A DNA stretch of 64,000 nucleotides. Origin: Turritopsis dohrnii. Taxonomy: Eukaryota > Cnidaria > Hydrozoa > Anthoathecata > Oceaniidae. A program made the position numbers and the translations under genes. The DNA lies in contig BQMF02000286.1 of NCBI GenBank assembly GCA_027922465.2, positions 1-64,000 on the forward strand. Reading direction: 5' to 3'. This document shows positions 11,865-23,530 of the stretch, piece by piece (position 1 is the first letter of the stretch; the number at the start of each line of letters is the position of its first letter). The notes under the pieces were generated by a model. It saw only the letters and a program-made list of their open reading frames with translations, was not told where the DNA came from and searched no databases.

Positions 11865-12619
11865 TTGCGAAATATATGGGAAATATATAGGATTTTATTT
11901 GGTTGTTATCTCGGGGCAAAGCTACTTAAACAAACTGATAACCTTAGTTCAACTTTGCAAACCAGTGAAATGTCAGCTGTGGAAGCTCAAGAACTCGCAA
12001 AGCTCGTTTTGGAAGTCCTCAGGAAAGATCGCTCAAATGATAAGTTCGACTTGTTTTGGGAATTGACCAAACAGAAGATGGAAAAGTTAGGTATTGATGA
12101 GCCAGTTCTCCCAAGAAAAAGAAGAATGCCTCGACGTTATGATGAAAATAGAACCGACTTTCATCATGGCTCTGTTAAAGACAATGTACCAGCAAATGCA
12201 TTAGAAAGCTACGATGTTGTCATTAATGCCATAACTGAACAGTTCGATCAACCTGATTATCAAATGTACGCGGCCATGCAAAATATCATTTTGTATGCAA
12301 TTAAAGGAGAAGACTTCAAAAGCGAGATGACGAGACCAGTTTTGAAGAATGGTCAGGTGTCATTTGCTGATCTGTACCATCATGACATCGATCTGGTATC
12401 TTTAACACACCCAGCTGGAGCTACTGCCATCAGTTTTTAAAGAACCTTTTACAATGCATAGTGTGTTTGAGCAAGCAAGGGAAATGAGCTCAAGTAAGAG
12501 GAACCTTATCAGTCAGGTGGTTATCCTCATGAAACTTATCATGGTAGCACCAGCAACAAATGCCGAGAGCGAAAGAATCTTTTCTGCCATGAAACGGGTT
12601 AAGACATATTTACGTAATA
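11865..12619 (+). pseudogene. hAT transposase C-terminal part (ZMYM1/DUF4371-like), broken
   Basis: Two adjacent frames (11865-12440 and 12454-12619) together match the C-terminal half of hAT transposases of the zinc-finger-MYM-type-1-like group. Visible are KQTDNLSSTLQ, MSAVEAQELAKL, DEPVLPRKRRMPRR and then the hAT dimerisation segment with APATNAESERIFSAMKRVKT. The frames are offset near 12441, with a stop after AISF. The coding sequence stops abruptly at 12619, where a MITE begins, and does not resume on its far side. The N-terminal catalytic part is absent. Inactive. Confidence 0.8.
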
Positions 12620-12976
12620 AGGGACTGTTCACAAATGACGTCAACTGTTAGGGGGGGAGGGGGGGTTATACTAAAGTTGACGCTGGTTGACGGGGGAGGG
12701 GGGGAGGGGATGTGATACTAGTTGACGTCAACCCACACAATTTTGCAGAAACCTTGATTTTTCTAATTAAGTAAAAGTTTCTTATGAAAATGTTAACACT
12801 GAATGTGATCTTGATGTGGTCCGTTATGCACGAACGTAAAACAATAAGCACAGATGGAGTTTGATCAGAGAAAAATTACACGAAGATCATTTCAAATATT
12901 TTCACGCCTTATTAAAAATGCGTAAGAAACTAACATACAAAAGGACAAGTGGGGTGGATGGAGGTTGTTTTGTTTT

Positions 12977-13014
<38 letters not shown>

Positions 13015-13152
13015 CGGGGGGGGGGCGTCTTCTCAAACGATGACGTCAACTGAGGGGGAGGGGGCAACGCAAAGTTGACGCAGGTTCACAGAGGGGGGAG
13101 GGGGGGTCAAAAATCTTGAAAAAATGGTTGACGTCATTTGTGAACAATCCCT
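12620..13152. mobile_element. MITE, G-rich, TGACGTCA-containing termini (copy 2)
   Basis: The ends are AGGGACTGTTCACAAATGAC and the complement of AGGGATTGTTCACAAATGAC. It is closely similar to copy 1 at 7524-7974 but longer because of a G-run of about 36 nt near 12979-13014 and an extra GTTGACG block. The left flank is hAT transposase and the right flank is a LINE in the opposite sense. Confidence 0.8.
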
Positions 13153-14562
13153 AGCTGTAGATTGCAATTCCCTGTTTCGTGGAGGTGCTTTGGACAGTCG
13201 AAAGTAAGCGGGCCAATCTGCATTGTAAACGGCATTATGTGCAGCTTTTATCAGGGCCATATCAATGCTTTCAGTGATCGGTAACCACTTTTAGTTGATG
13301 ACGTCGTTGATGTGGCACGGCGCTTCAATATAAACCTGGCAGCAGCGTTTTGAACCCTTTGCAGTTGTTGGAGTTGGTGTTTGGTAGCATCAGACAGAAG
13401 TACGCTGCCGTAATGTAACTTGGTCAGAATCAAGGATTCAGTTTGACGAGGTTTTTGCTGTTGAGTTGACGTGTTCTGTCCAGTCTAGATTTTCGTTGAA
13501 ACGAATTCCAAGTATTTTGAAGTTTTCAATCTTTCGATTACCTGGTCGCCACCTTTTATCGTGGTCGCAAGTTGATGTAGGTTGTGTCTGCGTGATAACT
13601 GACTTGTCGAGAATACTGTCAATTTGGTCTTTTTAGCGTTTAGAGAAAGGTTTTTTTTTTTTGCTGCGACCATTGGTTAATGCTATCAATCTCCGCTTGC
13701 ATAGATTTGATCGTAGCTATAAGTCCTTGACAGCATAGAGCAAGTACCTGCTTGGACCATTCGTGTTTATTGTTGTCACGTACAAGTTGAAGAGGATACA
13801 AGTTGAAGATGCTTCCTTGAGGAACTCCGAATTCACGTCTAGTCTCTTAGAGTTTCTATCATCAATCTCAACATATTGCTTTCTATTGGTTAGGTAATCT
13901 CCAATGAGAAGCAAAGACTGACGAGAAAATCCCAGGTTACTAAGGTGTTGTAAGAGAGTACGATAGTTGACAGTATCGAATGCTTTAGAAAAATCTGCAA
14001 AAACAGCTACCGTTACTTATCCTCTGTTCATCGCAGCTTAAATGTCATCTTTCAGGTTTGAGAAGATGGTAGTTGTCGAAGGCGATTTTCTAAAATCTGA
14101 TTGTCGTTCCAGGTATATAGCCTTCGCTTCAATATGGTCAGTAAGCTGTTGCAAGATCACTCTTTCAAATACTTTTGATAAGATTGGCAGAATGCTTATC
14201 GGTCTATAGTCAATTAGGGACTGTGGGTCGTTCACTTTTGGTACCGGACAAATGCGACTGATTTTCCATCCATCCGGAAAGGTCGAACCATTGATGCAAC
14301 TGTTGATGATGTGTGTCAACGGTGAGACGAGGAATTTTGATACAGGTTTGATGAATTTTGTTGGTATATTGTCGTAGCCGATCGAACAGTCAGATCTTAG
14401 TTTTCCGATCGCACGGAAAACTTCCTCGTACGTTACGGGTCGGAATTGGAAGTTGTCAGAATGGTCAGGTAGCTCACGAATATACGATTTTGTAAGCTTC
14501 TCAGTATTTCTTCCTGTAGTTCGCATAGCCGTGGTATTGAAGAATTGGTGAATAACATGCAC
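13153..14562 (-). pseudogene. non-LTR retrotransposon (Jockey/CR1-like) reverse transcriptase, broken
   Basis: Read on the minus strand, successive frames give the reverse transcriptase in order. 14562-14038 contains SDCSIGYDNIPTKFIKP, then PDGWKISRICPVPKVNDP and DYRPISILPILSKVFERV. 13990-13717 contains the FSKAFDTV block and LGFSRQSLLLIGDYLTNRKQ. 13673-13485 and 13433-13251 contain LQRVQNAAARFI, and 13260-13156 contains WPAYFRLSK. At least four frame breaks or stops separate them. The catalytic YADD block is not recognisable. The 3' end and poly(A) are missing at the MITE border. Confidence 0.8.
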
Positions 14563-14816
14563 GAAATGACAGAGATTTTCCTATCTCCTATTCTAGAGCA
14601 ACTATTTATAGAAGCAATGTCTAAGGTCACGGATAAACCAAACTTATTTAGATTGCACTCATTACGGTCAGGAGGTGCTTCTGCAGCAGCGAATAATAAC
14701 GTTAGTGAGCGTTTGATGGGGAAACACGGGAGGTGGAACTCAGCTACAACACGGAACAGATACGTGAAAGACAGCAAATCTAAACGATTTCAGATTTCTT
14801 CTTCATTAGGCTTATA
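14540..14816 (+). pseudogene. tyrosine recombinase C-terminal fragment (DIRS/Ngaro/Crypton-like)
   Basis: The frame contains LHSLRSGGASAAA (the H-x-x-R box) and KHGRWNSATTRNRYVKDS, where the tyrosine of NRYV fits the catalytic nucleophile. It ends in SSSLGL and a stop at 14814-14816. Only the last about 85 residues are present, joined head-on to the 5' side of the LINE fragment. The family is abundant in cnidarian genomes as transposon-borne recombinases. The exact superfamily is uncertain. Confidence 0.65.
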
Positions 14817-15155
14817 ACACATCTTTTTAGCCTGATAATTGCCGCAAGACCAATTGCTCCAAAGAAAAATGTTGCGTTGTTTTCTTTTCCCTCGATAAGG
14901 AAGAGTAGATAAGAATAATATATCCTGTGCTTATTAAGAATCAAACAAAGTTCACAAAAAACGTGGAAAGCGGTCAATGTGGATGTTGGAGTACATTTGG
15001 AAAACGTATCAAAAATGTAAGTGTAGTGCTCCCTAGGGCCTTTGAAAAGCAAGATTGAGGGGCTCTCATCACCCCTAGCACCCCTAGTTGATATTAAAAA
15101 TTTCTGGTTTCGCTTCGCGACATACTTATTGTTTTAAATCCTATATCCACCCCTG

Positions 15156-15616
15156 AAGCAGGACCAGAAACTATCCTACTGCAGACATTTCTTCATCACC
15201 CTTTCCTATTTTTCTTGAAAAAAACTTCACTGATACTCCCTGATCTTCCCTGGCTTTCCCTGACTTATACAAAAAGCCCCTTTCATCCTAACTTTCTCTG
15301 GTTGTACTTATCCTAATATGTGTGTTCTCAAGAGGATTGGTTCTACGATATTAAATGATCGAAATGAAATAATAGAAATATTTTGGAGCAACGTTTGGTG
15401 TTAATTTACCACAACATAACCTATACAAGGTTAGATGTAGGTAGATCCTTTAAAGCATCGAATTTATGACGAATGTATATATGTATGCCTTAAACAGCTA
15501 CAAATTCAGCAGTGAATAGTTCCTCGAAAATATGTGTAAGTTTACTCACGAAACATATCATCAAATCATGTATGGTTTTTTCTAAACAAACACTTTTGCA
15601 TTTTATTTTTTATGCC
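15156..15616. other. intergenic, nothing firm
   Basis: Contains repeated TCCCTGA/TTCCCTGG phrases (15225-15265), resembling decayed transposon ends seen in many invertebrates. No gene. Confidence 0.3.
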
Positions 15617-16475
15617 GAATCTTACCGTGGCTGATTTGGACAATTTACTTTTACTTTTTAATAAAAGACGCGGCCGCGCTCTTTAATATGCGGCCGCGCC
15701 TTTAAACACGTGGCCGCGCCCTTTTTGCTAAATACGCGGCCGCGCATTTTGAAGCAAACACGCGGCCGCGCTCTTTACAATATCTGGTCTGTAAAACAAC
15801 CATTTTGGCAAGATACGCTGAACTGGTATCTTTTACTGGTCCTCACAATATTAGTTGAAAATATGCGCCTTTGGGATGTAAAGTACAGTCTACAGTCTAC
15901 AGTCTACAGCAATATAAAGTCGTTAAATCAAATAAACGTGTTCAAGACGATTTAATATTATGATAAAAAGAAACTTCATTAATATATATAGTATATTACA
16001 AACTATACAAACTGTTTACCTTGGTAAATTTACTCAAGTCAGGAAGCATCACGTTGTTGCCAGCCATGTTGTTTATTGCTCGTTTGTTTTGAATCTGTGC
16101 TAACATATCATGAAACTAACGTGAACTCAAAATGCGCGGCCGCACAATTGAAACACGCGGCCGCGTCCTTCAAATATGCGGCCGCATACTTTAATTGTGC
16201 GGCCGCGTACTTAACATTTCAAGGCACACAATTGCAGCTAATATTGTGAGGACCAGTAAAAGATACCAGCTCAGCGTATCCTGCCAAAATGGTTGTTTTA
16301 CAGACCAGATATTGTAAAGAGCGCGGCCGCGTGTTTGCTTCAAAATGCGCGGCCGCGTGTTTAGCGAAAAGGGCGCGGCCGCGTGTTTAAAGGCGCGGCC
16401 GCATATTAAAGAGCGCGGCCGCGTCTTTTATTAAAAAGTAAAAGTAAATTGTCCAAATCAGCCACGGTAGAATCT
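15617..16475. mobile_element. DNA transposon with about 235-bp inverted repeats full of GCGGCCGC sites
   Basis: The element is 15623-16469 and starts TACCGTGGCTGATTTGGACA. The arms (15623-15853 and 16235-16469) are inverted copies with few differences. A direct GAATCT flanks both ends (15617-15622 and 16470-16475). Each arm carries about five GCGGCCGC octamers (one left copy mutated to GTGGCCGC) spaced 20-30 bp apart, and four more lie at 16136-16205. The interior is AT-rich with a tandem CAGTCTA (15889-15908). A 16-codon minus-strand frame at 16067-16020 ends at a GTAAAC donor. A solo related end lies at 52288-52305. Confidence 0.8.
16020..16067 (-). CDS. candidate short first coding exon inside the GCGGCCGC element
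   Basis: Starting at the ATG at 16067, 16 codons read MAGNNVMLPDLSKFTK and end exactly at an AAG/GTAAAC donor-like site. It could be the first exon of the element's transposase or a chance match. No downstream exon was identified within the element. Confidence 0.2.
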
Positions 16476-16597
16476 TCATTTTGTGCATAAAATTAAATAT
16501 TCATTTGCACCTTAACAGAATATCAAAGGTAATCATTGTTCAAATGATTATTTTGCCTGGTTAATGCCAACAAAATGTCGAGGAAAATGGAATGACA

Positions 16598-16690
16598 GAC
16601 ATTAAATCCAACAATGTATTTGCAATATATGCCGATATATCGAATATATGCCGATATATCGAAATATATTGCAAATACATTGTTGGATCA
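16598..16690. repeat. AT-rich palindrome
   Basis: AATCCAACAATGTATTTGCA is repeated in reverse complement at the right end. Between them GCCGATATATCGAATATAT is duplicated in tandem. Confidence 0.7.
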
Positions 16691-17345
16691 TGGACGTATA
16701 AAAAGAGAAGGACTTACAACTTTTATAAATCTATTCAAACAAGCTCGTCTCGCTTTATTGAAATTTTGACAAAAGCAGTTTTGAAACTCCCTCAAGTGCT
16801 GTTAAAAATACATGTTTCCATTGGCTTCCACACTAGCAGCCTTTTGTTATAAACACGAAAACTGTTGAAAAACACCAAAACTAAAAGTATGATTCCTTAG
16901 GAGTTCCTAAAGCTTCAGACTTGAAACTTTCAGAAAAGATAGATAAACTATCTCTCTGTTTTGTGTAGCTTAGGCATTTTTGAGGCGCAAATATTAACTT
17001 CATAACATGCAGAGACGCTGTGCCATGATTTTCTTCTATTTTCACTTGTAACATCTTCTAGCAAACTCACAGACATTTTAAAAACGATTAAATATCGTCG
17101 TCTGTGGCTTTGAACAATGAATAAAAGTGTTTTGAAAGCTAATGAGTCTTAATTCCTCTGATATTTCAGTTTTCCGCGTTGGATTGGCACGTAAATAATC
17201 GTTCGTCTCAACAAATTCCAGTGAAATGCGAGACGCGCTTTGGTATGAAAGGGATGCCGACACAATGGATTTTAACAATAGAATTGAATAGCTATTGAAA
17301 TGAGTTGTGAGTCCTTCTCTTTTTATACGTCCATGGTTGGATTTA
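16684..17345. repeat. inverted-repeat pair bordering the giant foldback element
   Basis: CATGGACGTATAAAAAGAGA and the following AGGACTTACAAC at 16688-16720 recur in complement at 17304-17335, with AAATCCAAC/GTTGGATTT further out. They enclose about 0.6 kb with no recognised gene. The left arm is interrupted by the palindrome at 16598-16690. Confidence 0.55.
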
Positions 17346-17348
17346 TTG

Positions 17349-17627
17349 TTGCCCCCGCAGCGAGCGTAAGCGAGCGAGGAGGCATAGTAGTTTCACGAGA
17401 TAGGCGAATGTCAGTTTTCGATTTTTTTCATCATCATCTTCCAACTTTCGTGTTGACGTTACACGGTGGAATACAATTATTAGCTGACTTTGCGTTTTTC
17501 CCGTATATCAAAGCATGGTACTGTAAGTGGGAGACAGAATGTTTTTTCGTATCTCTTTCCTAATTTATTATTATAATATATTATGTTATTTAAAAAGTTC
17601 GTATGCTAAAATTAATTAAACATTTTT
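17349..17627. repeat. outer left arm (block A) of the foldback element
   Basis: Pairs with 28965-29218 in reverse complement, with scattered differences. The GC-rich tip GCAGCGAGCGTAAGCGAGCG contains a GAGCG/GAGCG direct repeat. Confidence 0.8.
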
Positions 17628-17722
17628 GTATTCCTGCGTAAGCAAGGAATACTTTGAAACCGTTCGTGTTTTTTTGTATTCCTGCGTAAGCAAGGAATAC
17701 TTTGAAACCGTTCGTGTTTTTT
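17628..17722 (+). repeat. two tandem 5' subterminal repeats (about 46 bp) of array L
   Basis: Each unit reads GTATTCCTGCGTAAGCAAGG, then AATACTTTGAAACCGTTCGTG and a T-run, and can fold on itself (GTATTCCTGC with GCAAGGAATAC). The same sequence, four copies in complement, borders array R on its outer side. Confidence 0.8.
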
Positions 17723-17740
17723 TTGTTTTTTTTTTTTTTT

Positions 17741-20700
17741 TTCACTGTCCAAACCTAGACCAATTTTTGTCGATGGGAAATAGCCACTCAAATCATTAAT
17801 GTTCCCAACTTACATTCTTTTTATGATTTAACAGTCTAAACTCACACTATATTCATTGTATACAAGTACTTTGCTTGAAAAGACTCTAAAAGTGTAAAAT
17901 ATAAGCTCTAGTGAAAGGAATAATTAACATATGGCTAAATCGCAGATGCCAAGGTAGAAATGTTGTTTCACGTGAGTCTTATGCAGCGTTCTTACGTTTT
18001 CCGTAGTTGTTTTAAAAATGGAAGCGAAGAAGCACGCGTAGATCTGAGAAAATTTCTTGGTTGAATATATGGATATAGAAGAGGTTATACGGCTGTCAAA
18101 CTTAAAAGAATCAAGAACATTTATGATCCAAACTGATAATCTACGTGAAACTAATACTCTTAGTAGTTATTCGTGATAAATAAGCAGTTTTTGATGCTTC
18201 AAATCAGATATGAACGACTACAAAAACGGTATGCTTACATCGATTTAAAAAAAATGCGTAAGGTTTCTATTAGTCTTTTTCTAAATATAATACAATTTTC
18301 TATTTCATGTTCCTAGGTAAGCTATCCTGTTTTTATAAAGCTCTGGAATCTTGAAGCACAGCTCATCTTCCTCATCAGCTTATATATATACCCATTTTAT
18401 TAATCAATAGATGACCACTTTTTTAATTGACTAGTCGAATTTAAAATATTGTATGATTCTAAAATTTGTATACTATCAGGCTGACGATAAAAAGGAAACA
18501 CAGATATTTTTATTATTTCGCAAGGCCAAGTAAAAGTTTTTATTATGAAGTTCAGGTACAAACAGCATAAAGATTTTCATACTGTATAGTTTTAAAAGGA
18601 GTATTTTGAAACGTCCACGGAAGAGTGTTCTCTAATGGATTTTTAAACTGACGGTGTTCCTTTTTAAGCTTGATCTCCGGCAAAATTTTTCAAAGTCTCT
18701 TAACTTTTATGATGCTCTCGGGAATGTAATTAAATGAATTCGAAGTTATAACTTCTTAAGCACAGACTTTTCTTGACGCGACAAACTATTTATTACTTAA
18801 TTACTTCTTGAAAATTCTTTAGGGAATACAACTTTGAATTAAAATCTTTTTTAAAAAATCTCTAAATTGAAGCAAGAAGTTTTATATGAGACATTTGAAA
18901 AATTGAAGTTTTATATGAGACAACAAAGTTTAAATGTTATCGTTGTTAAAAGGTAAAATGTAAAATACTGCAAACATCATTCTATATTATGCATATCGTT
19001 TTAAAGCGTGAACTAACATTCATTTCTTTCTGAAAAGCCTCCAGAAAGTCTTCCAGTCATTTGCAGGAATACTTCTGCCCGGTAGGGCATCTTGTTTTGT
19101 TTTTTTTTTCTTTTTTTTTCACTGTCCAAACCTAGACCAATTTTTGTCGATGGGAAATAGCCACTCAAATCATTAATGTTACCAACTTACATTCTTTTTA
19201 TGATTTAACAGTCTAAACTCACACTATATTCATTGTATACAAGTACTTTGCTTGAAAAGACTCTAAAAGTGTAAAATATAAGCTCTAGTGAAAGGAATAA
19301 CTAACATATGGCTAAATCGCAGATGCCAGGTAGAAATGTTGTTTCATGTGAGTCTTATGCAACGTTCTTAAGTTTTCCGTAGTTGTTTTAAAAATGGAAG
19401 CGAAGAAACATGCGTAGATCTGTGAAAGTTTCTTTATTGAATATATGGATATAGAAGAGATTGTAGTACGGCTGTAAATCTTAAAAGAATCAAGAATATT
19501 TATGATCCTAGCTGATAATCTACGTGAAACTAATATTCTTAGTAGTCATTCTTGACAAATAAGCAGTTCTTGATGCTTCAAAACAGATATGGACGACTAC
19601 CAATAGGGTATGTTTATATCGATTTAATGCGTAAGTTTTCTATTAGTCTTTCTAAATGTAATACAATTTTTTAATTCATGTTCCTAGATAAGCTACCCTG
19701 TTTTTATAAAGCTCTGGAATCTTGAAGCACAGCTTATCTTCCTCATCAGCTTATACCCATTTTATTAATCAATAGATGACCACTTTTTTAATTGACTAGT
19801 CGAATTTAAAACATTGTATGATTTTAAAATTTGTATACTATCAAGCTGACGATAAAAAGGAAACACAGATACTTTTATTATTTCGCAAGGCCAAGTAAAA
19901 GTTTTTATTATGAAGTTCAGGTACAAACAACATAAAGATTTTCATACTGTATAGTTTTAAAAGTAGTATTTTGAAACGTCCACGGAAGAGTGTTCTCTAA
20001 TGGATTTTTAAACTGACGGTGTTCCTTTTTAAGCTTGATCTCTGGCAAAATTTTTCAAAGTCTCTTAACTGTTATGATGCTCTTGGGATTGTAATTAAAT
20101 GAATTCGAAGTTATTACTATTTACGCCACAGATTTTCCATTCAAAACTTAATGTGACAAAGTTTTCATTACTTAATTACTTTTTGAAGATGCTTTAGGGA
20201 ATATAACTATGAATAAAAAACTGTTTGAAAAAATCTCTAAATGATGCAAAACAGTGCATTTTATATGAAATAACAAATATTACTTCTTTCACAGCTACAA
20301 GATAAACTGTAAAACACAAAGAACATCATACCACATTTTGCATATTGTTTTAAACCGTGAACAAACATTCACCTTTTAAAGCACAGATTATTCTTAACAC
20401 GATAATCTTTTAATTAGTTAATTGCTTCTTGAAGATGCTTTAGGGAGTGCAACTTCGAATGGAAATCTTATTAAAAAAATCTCTAAATTGATGCAAGACT
20501 GAAGTTTTATATGAAACAACAAAGTTTAATAGTTATCGTAGCTAAAAGGTAAAATGTAAAATACTGCAAACATCATTCTGCACTATGCATATGGTTTTAA
20601 AGCGTGAACTAACACTCATTTCTTTCTGAAAAGGCTCCAAAATGTCTTACAGTCATCCGCAGGAATACTTCTGCCCGGTAGGGCATCTTGTTTGGTTTTT

Positions 20701-22202
20701 TTTTCACTGTCCAAACCTAGACCAATTTTTGTCGATGGGAAATAGCCACTCAAATCATTAATGTTACCAACTTACATTCTTTTTATGATTTAACAGTCTA
20801 AACTCACACTATATTCATTGTATACAAGTACTTTGCTTGAAAAGACTCTAAAAGTGTAAAATATAAGCTCTAGTGAAAGGAATAACTAACATATGGCTAA
20901 ATCGCAGATGCCAGGTAGAAATGTTGTTTCATGTGAGTCTTATGCAACGTTCTTAAGTTTTCCGTAGTTGTTTTAAAAATGGAAGCGAAGAAGCATGCGT
21001 AGATCTGTGAAAGTTTCTTTATTGAATATATGGATATAGAAGAGGTTGTAGTACAGCTGTAAAACTTAAAAGAATCAAGAACATTTATGATCCAAGCTGA
21101 TAATCTACGTGAAACTAATATTCTTAGTAGTCATTCTTGACAAATAAGCAGTTCTTGATGCTTCAAAACAGATATGAACGACTACCAATAGGGTATGTTT
21201 ATATCGATTTAATGCGTAAGTTTTCTATTAGTCTTTCTAAATGTAATACAATTTTTTTAATTCATGTTCCTAGATAAGCTACCCTGTTTTTATAAAGCTC
21301 TGGAATCTTGAAGCACAGCTTATCTTCCTCATCAGCTTATACCCATTTTATTAATCAATAGATGACCACTTTTTTAATTGACTAGTCGAATTTAAAATAT
21401 TGTATGATTTTAAAATTTGTATACTATCAAGCTGACGATAAAAAGGAAACACAGATATTTTTATTATTTCGCAAGGCCAAGTAAAAGTTTTTATTATGAA
21501 GTTCAGGTACAAACAACATAAAGATTTTCATACTGTATAGTTTTAAAAGTAGTATTTTGAAACGTCCACGGAAGAGTGTTCTCTAATGGATTTTTAAACT
21601 GACGGTGTTCCTTTATAAGCTTGATCTCCGGCAAAATTTTTCAAAGTCTCTTAACGTTTATGATGCTCTCGGGAATGTAATTAAATGAATTAGAAGTTAT
21701 TACTATTTACGCCACAGATTTTCCCTTCAAAACTTAATGTGACAAAGTTTTCATTACTTAATTACTTTTTGAAGATGCTTTAGGGAATATAACTATGAAT
21801 AAAAAAGTTTTTGAAAAAATCTCTAAATGATGAAAACAGTGCAGTTTCTAGAAATAACAAATATTACTTCTTTCACATTCACCTTTTAAAGCACAGATTA
21901 TTCTTAACACGATAATCTTTTAATTAGTTAATTGCTTTTTGAAGATACTTGAGGGAGTAGAACTTCGAATGGAAATCTTTTTAAAAAAATCTCGAAATTG
22001 ATGCAAGACTGAAATTTTATATGAAACAACAGAGTTTAATAGTTATCGTAGCTAAAAGGTAAAATGTAAAATACTGCAAACATCATTCCGCATTATGCAT
22101 ATGGTTTTAAAGCGTGAACTAACACTCATTTCTTTCTGAAAAGGCTCCAGAAAGTCTTACAGTCATCCGCAGGAATACTTCTGCCCGGTAGGGCATCTTG
22201 TT
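17741..22202 (+). repeat. array L: three tandem Helentron-like units (about 1.36, 1.57 and 1.50 kb)
   Basis: Units at 17741-19096, about 19119-20692 and about 20704-22202 each begin after a T-run with CACTGTCCAAACCTAGACCA and end GCAGGAATACTTCTGCCCGG-TAGGGCATCTTGTT. They are very similar over most of their length, with indels; unit 1 lacks a block of about 0.2 kb present in unit 2. The end contains a GCCC-GGTA-GGGC hairpin, and GCAGGAATAC is the inverse of GTATTCCTGC at the array's 5' edge. No open reading frame of note. The layout matches non-autonomous Helentron/HINE elements, which form tandem arrays. The assignment is inference. Confidence 0.7.
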
Positions 22203-22693
22203 TATATTACTTTTGCGTTTTTTAGTGAAGTGAACAACAAGGATTTTGAAGCACAGCTTGAAATCTGAAATTTTGCCAAGCATCCATTTTATGTTTGTAT
22301 TATGTTGTTTTAGCTCTAAATTTTTCGTTCAATACATTTTATTCACTGATTTTTGGTGGATCTTGCCATTTTAATTGGATTTCTGTGTATGCAAGAAAGC
22401 CATATTACAAATTCTTGTTTTCTTCTTATTTAACTGTCCTCCACTCATGATCAATAAAACCTTTTTATATTTTTTTCTTGCTATTTTATGTAAACGTTGG
22501 CTATTTTTTGTTTTGAACTAAAGTTTGAAACGCAAATTTCTGATGGATTTTTCGCTTTAATATTTTTTTTGAAACAGTGTTTTTTTTCTTTTGGCTCTTA
22601 CAACAAATTTTACTTTGATTATAAAATACGTATCCATGTTTCAGTTCAAACATTTCTTTTGTTTGTAGCAAATACTTTCTGATATTACTTGTT
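22203..22693. repeat. inner left arm (block B) of the foldback element
   Basis: Matches 28601-28935 in reverse complement, for example AAAATACGTATCCATG and AAGCACAGCTTG. T-rich as read. Any open frame here is composition-driven. Confidence 0.75.
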
Positions 22694-23530
22694 AAGCCTT
22701 ATTTACACCTTTTGAAAGGTATATTAGCATCAGTGTGACATAGGCCTAAGAGATAACAAAAAGTAACAAAGTTTTGTTTGTTTTTGTTTCCATTATATAG
22801 GCTTGCAATGTATAGCTTGCTGTGTGTACAAATTGGAATGCTTGAGCGCGGGGGCATTTTTAGCTAAAGCTACATGCTAGTCTATGATTTTGATACCTCA
22901 ATGTTCATAAAAATACCGGCAGAGGAACGTTATGATGGATAGCTTGTTATGTCAGAAAGCTTATGCATCTATGGATTATTAATTACCCTTTTAATATTTT
23001 TTTCGAGCGCAGTTCAATTCTGCTCAAAACAATCTTCTAAAACTAGAATGTAGCTTTAGCTAAAAATGCCCCCACGTTCAAGCTTTCCAATTTGTACAGC
23101 AAGCTATACATTAAAAAAGAAAACTTTCCGATACAAACATTTTGTAATTTAAGGATTTATGATTGATTTAGGGCCTGACGAGAGGCATACTCTAAATATA
23201 TCGACAAACCCAGTCTTTCATGTATGGCAAGATACACAATATTTCAAATATAAATCGAGATCAGTGTCTGTATGCAGTAAAGAAAGCGCGTGCCGAAATG
23301 ACATATTTTGAAGTGAAAATATTTAAGTTTCACAATGCAACGAAATTAATGAGTAGTGTAATCTTGTGGCATAGTGTAGCGGTGGCTACACTAACTTGGA
23401 ATATGCAAACCAAAATAGATCTACTTTCACAGCTGAAAATCTGCATAAAACTTTTTGTTACTTTTTGCTATCACTTAGGCATTAGTCACACTCATGCTGA
23501 TATACTTTTCAAAAAGTGTAAATAAAGCTT
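22694..23530. other. central segment of the foldback element
   Basis: The ends are inverted over about 45 bp (AGCCTTATTTACACC, then GGTATATTAGCATCAGTGTG). An inner inverted pair lies at 22808-22886 and 23028-23112, with CATTTTTAGCTAAAGCTACA and GCGGGGGC-type sequence. The open frame 23220-23525 is not recognised as a protein. Confidence 0.55.

Larger units (their letters stand above)
11677..15155. mobile_element. hAT element remnant filled with nested elements
   Basis: The left tip CAGGGACGTAGATTTAGG and the right tip (complement CAGGGGTGGATATAGGATTT) are the imperfect CAGGG-type ends of hAT elements. Between them lie a hAT transposase fragment, a G-rich MITE, a reversed LINE fragment and a tyrosine-recombinase fragment. 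No 8-bp target duplication is seen, so the two tips may not belong to one insertion. A poly-C run lies at about 11715-11738. Confidence 0.45.

Noticed and set aside
12861..13043. Open frame with a long glycine run
   Set aside because: Produced by the G-run of the MITE; not a protein.
11677..15155. Single intact hAT insertion with an 8-bp duplication
   Set aside because: The octamers flanking the two tips (CTTACAAT and AAGCAGGA) do not match, and interior parts are in conflicting orientations.
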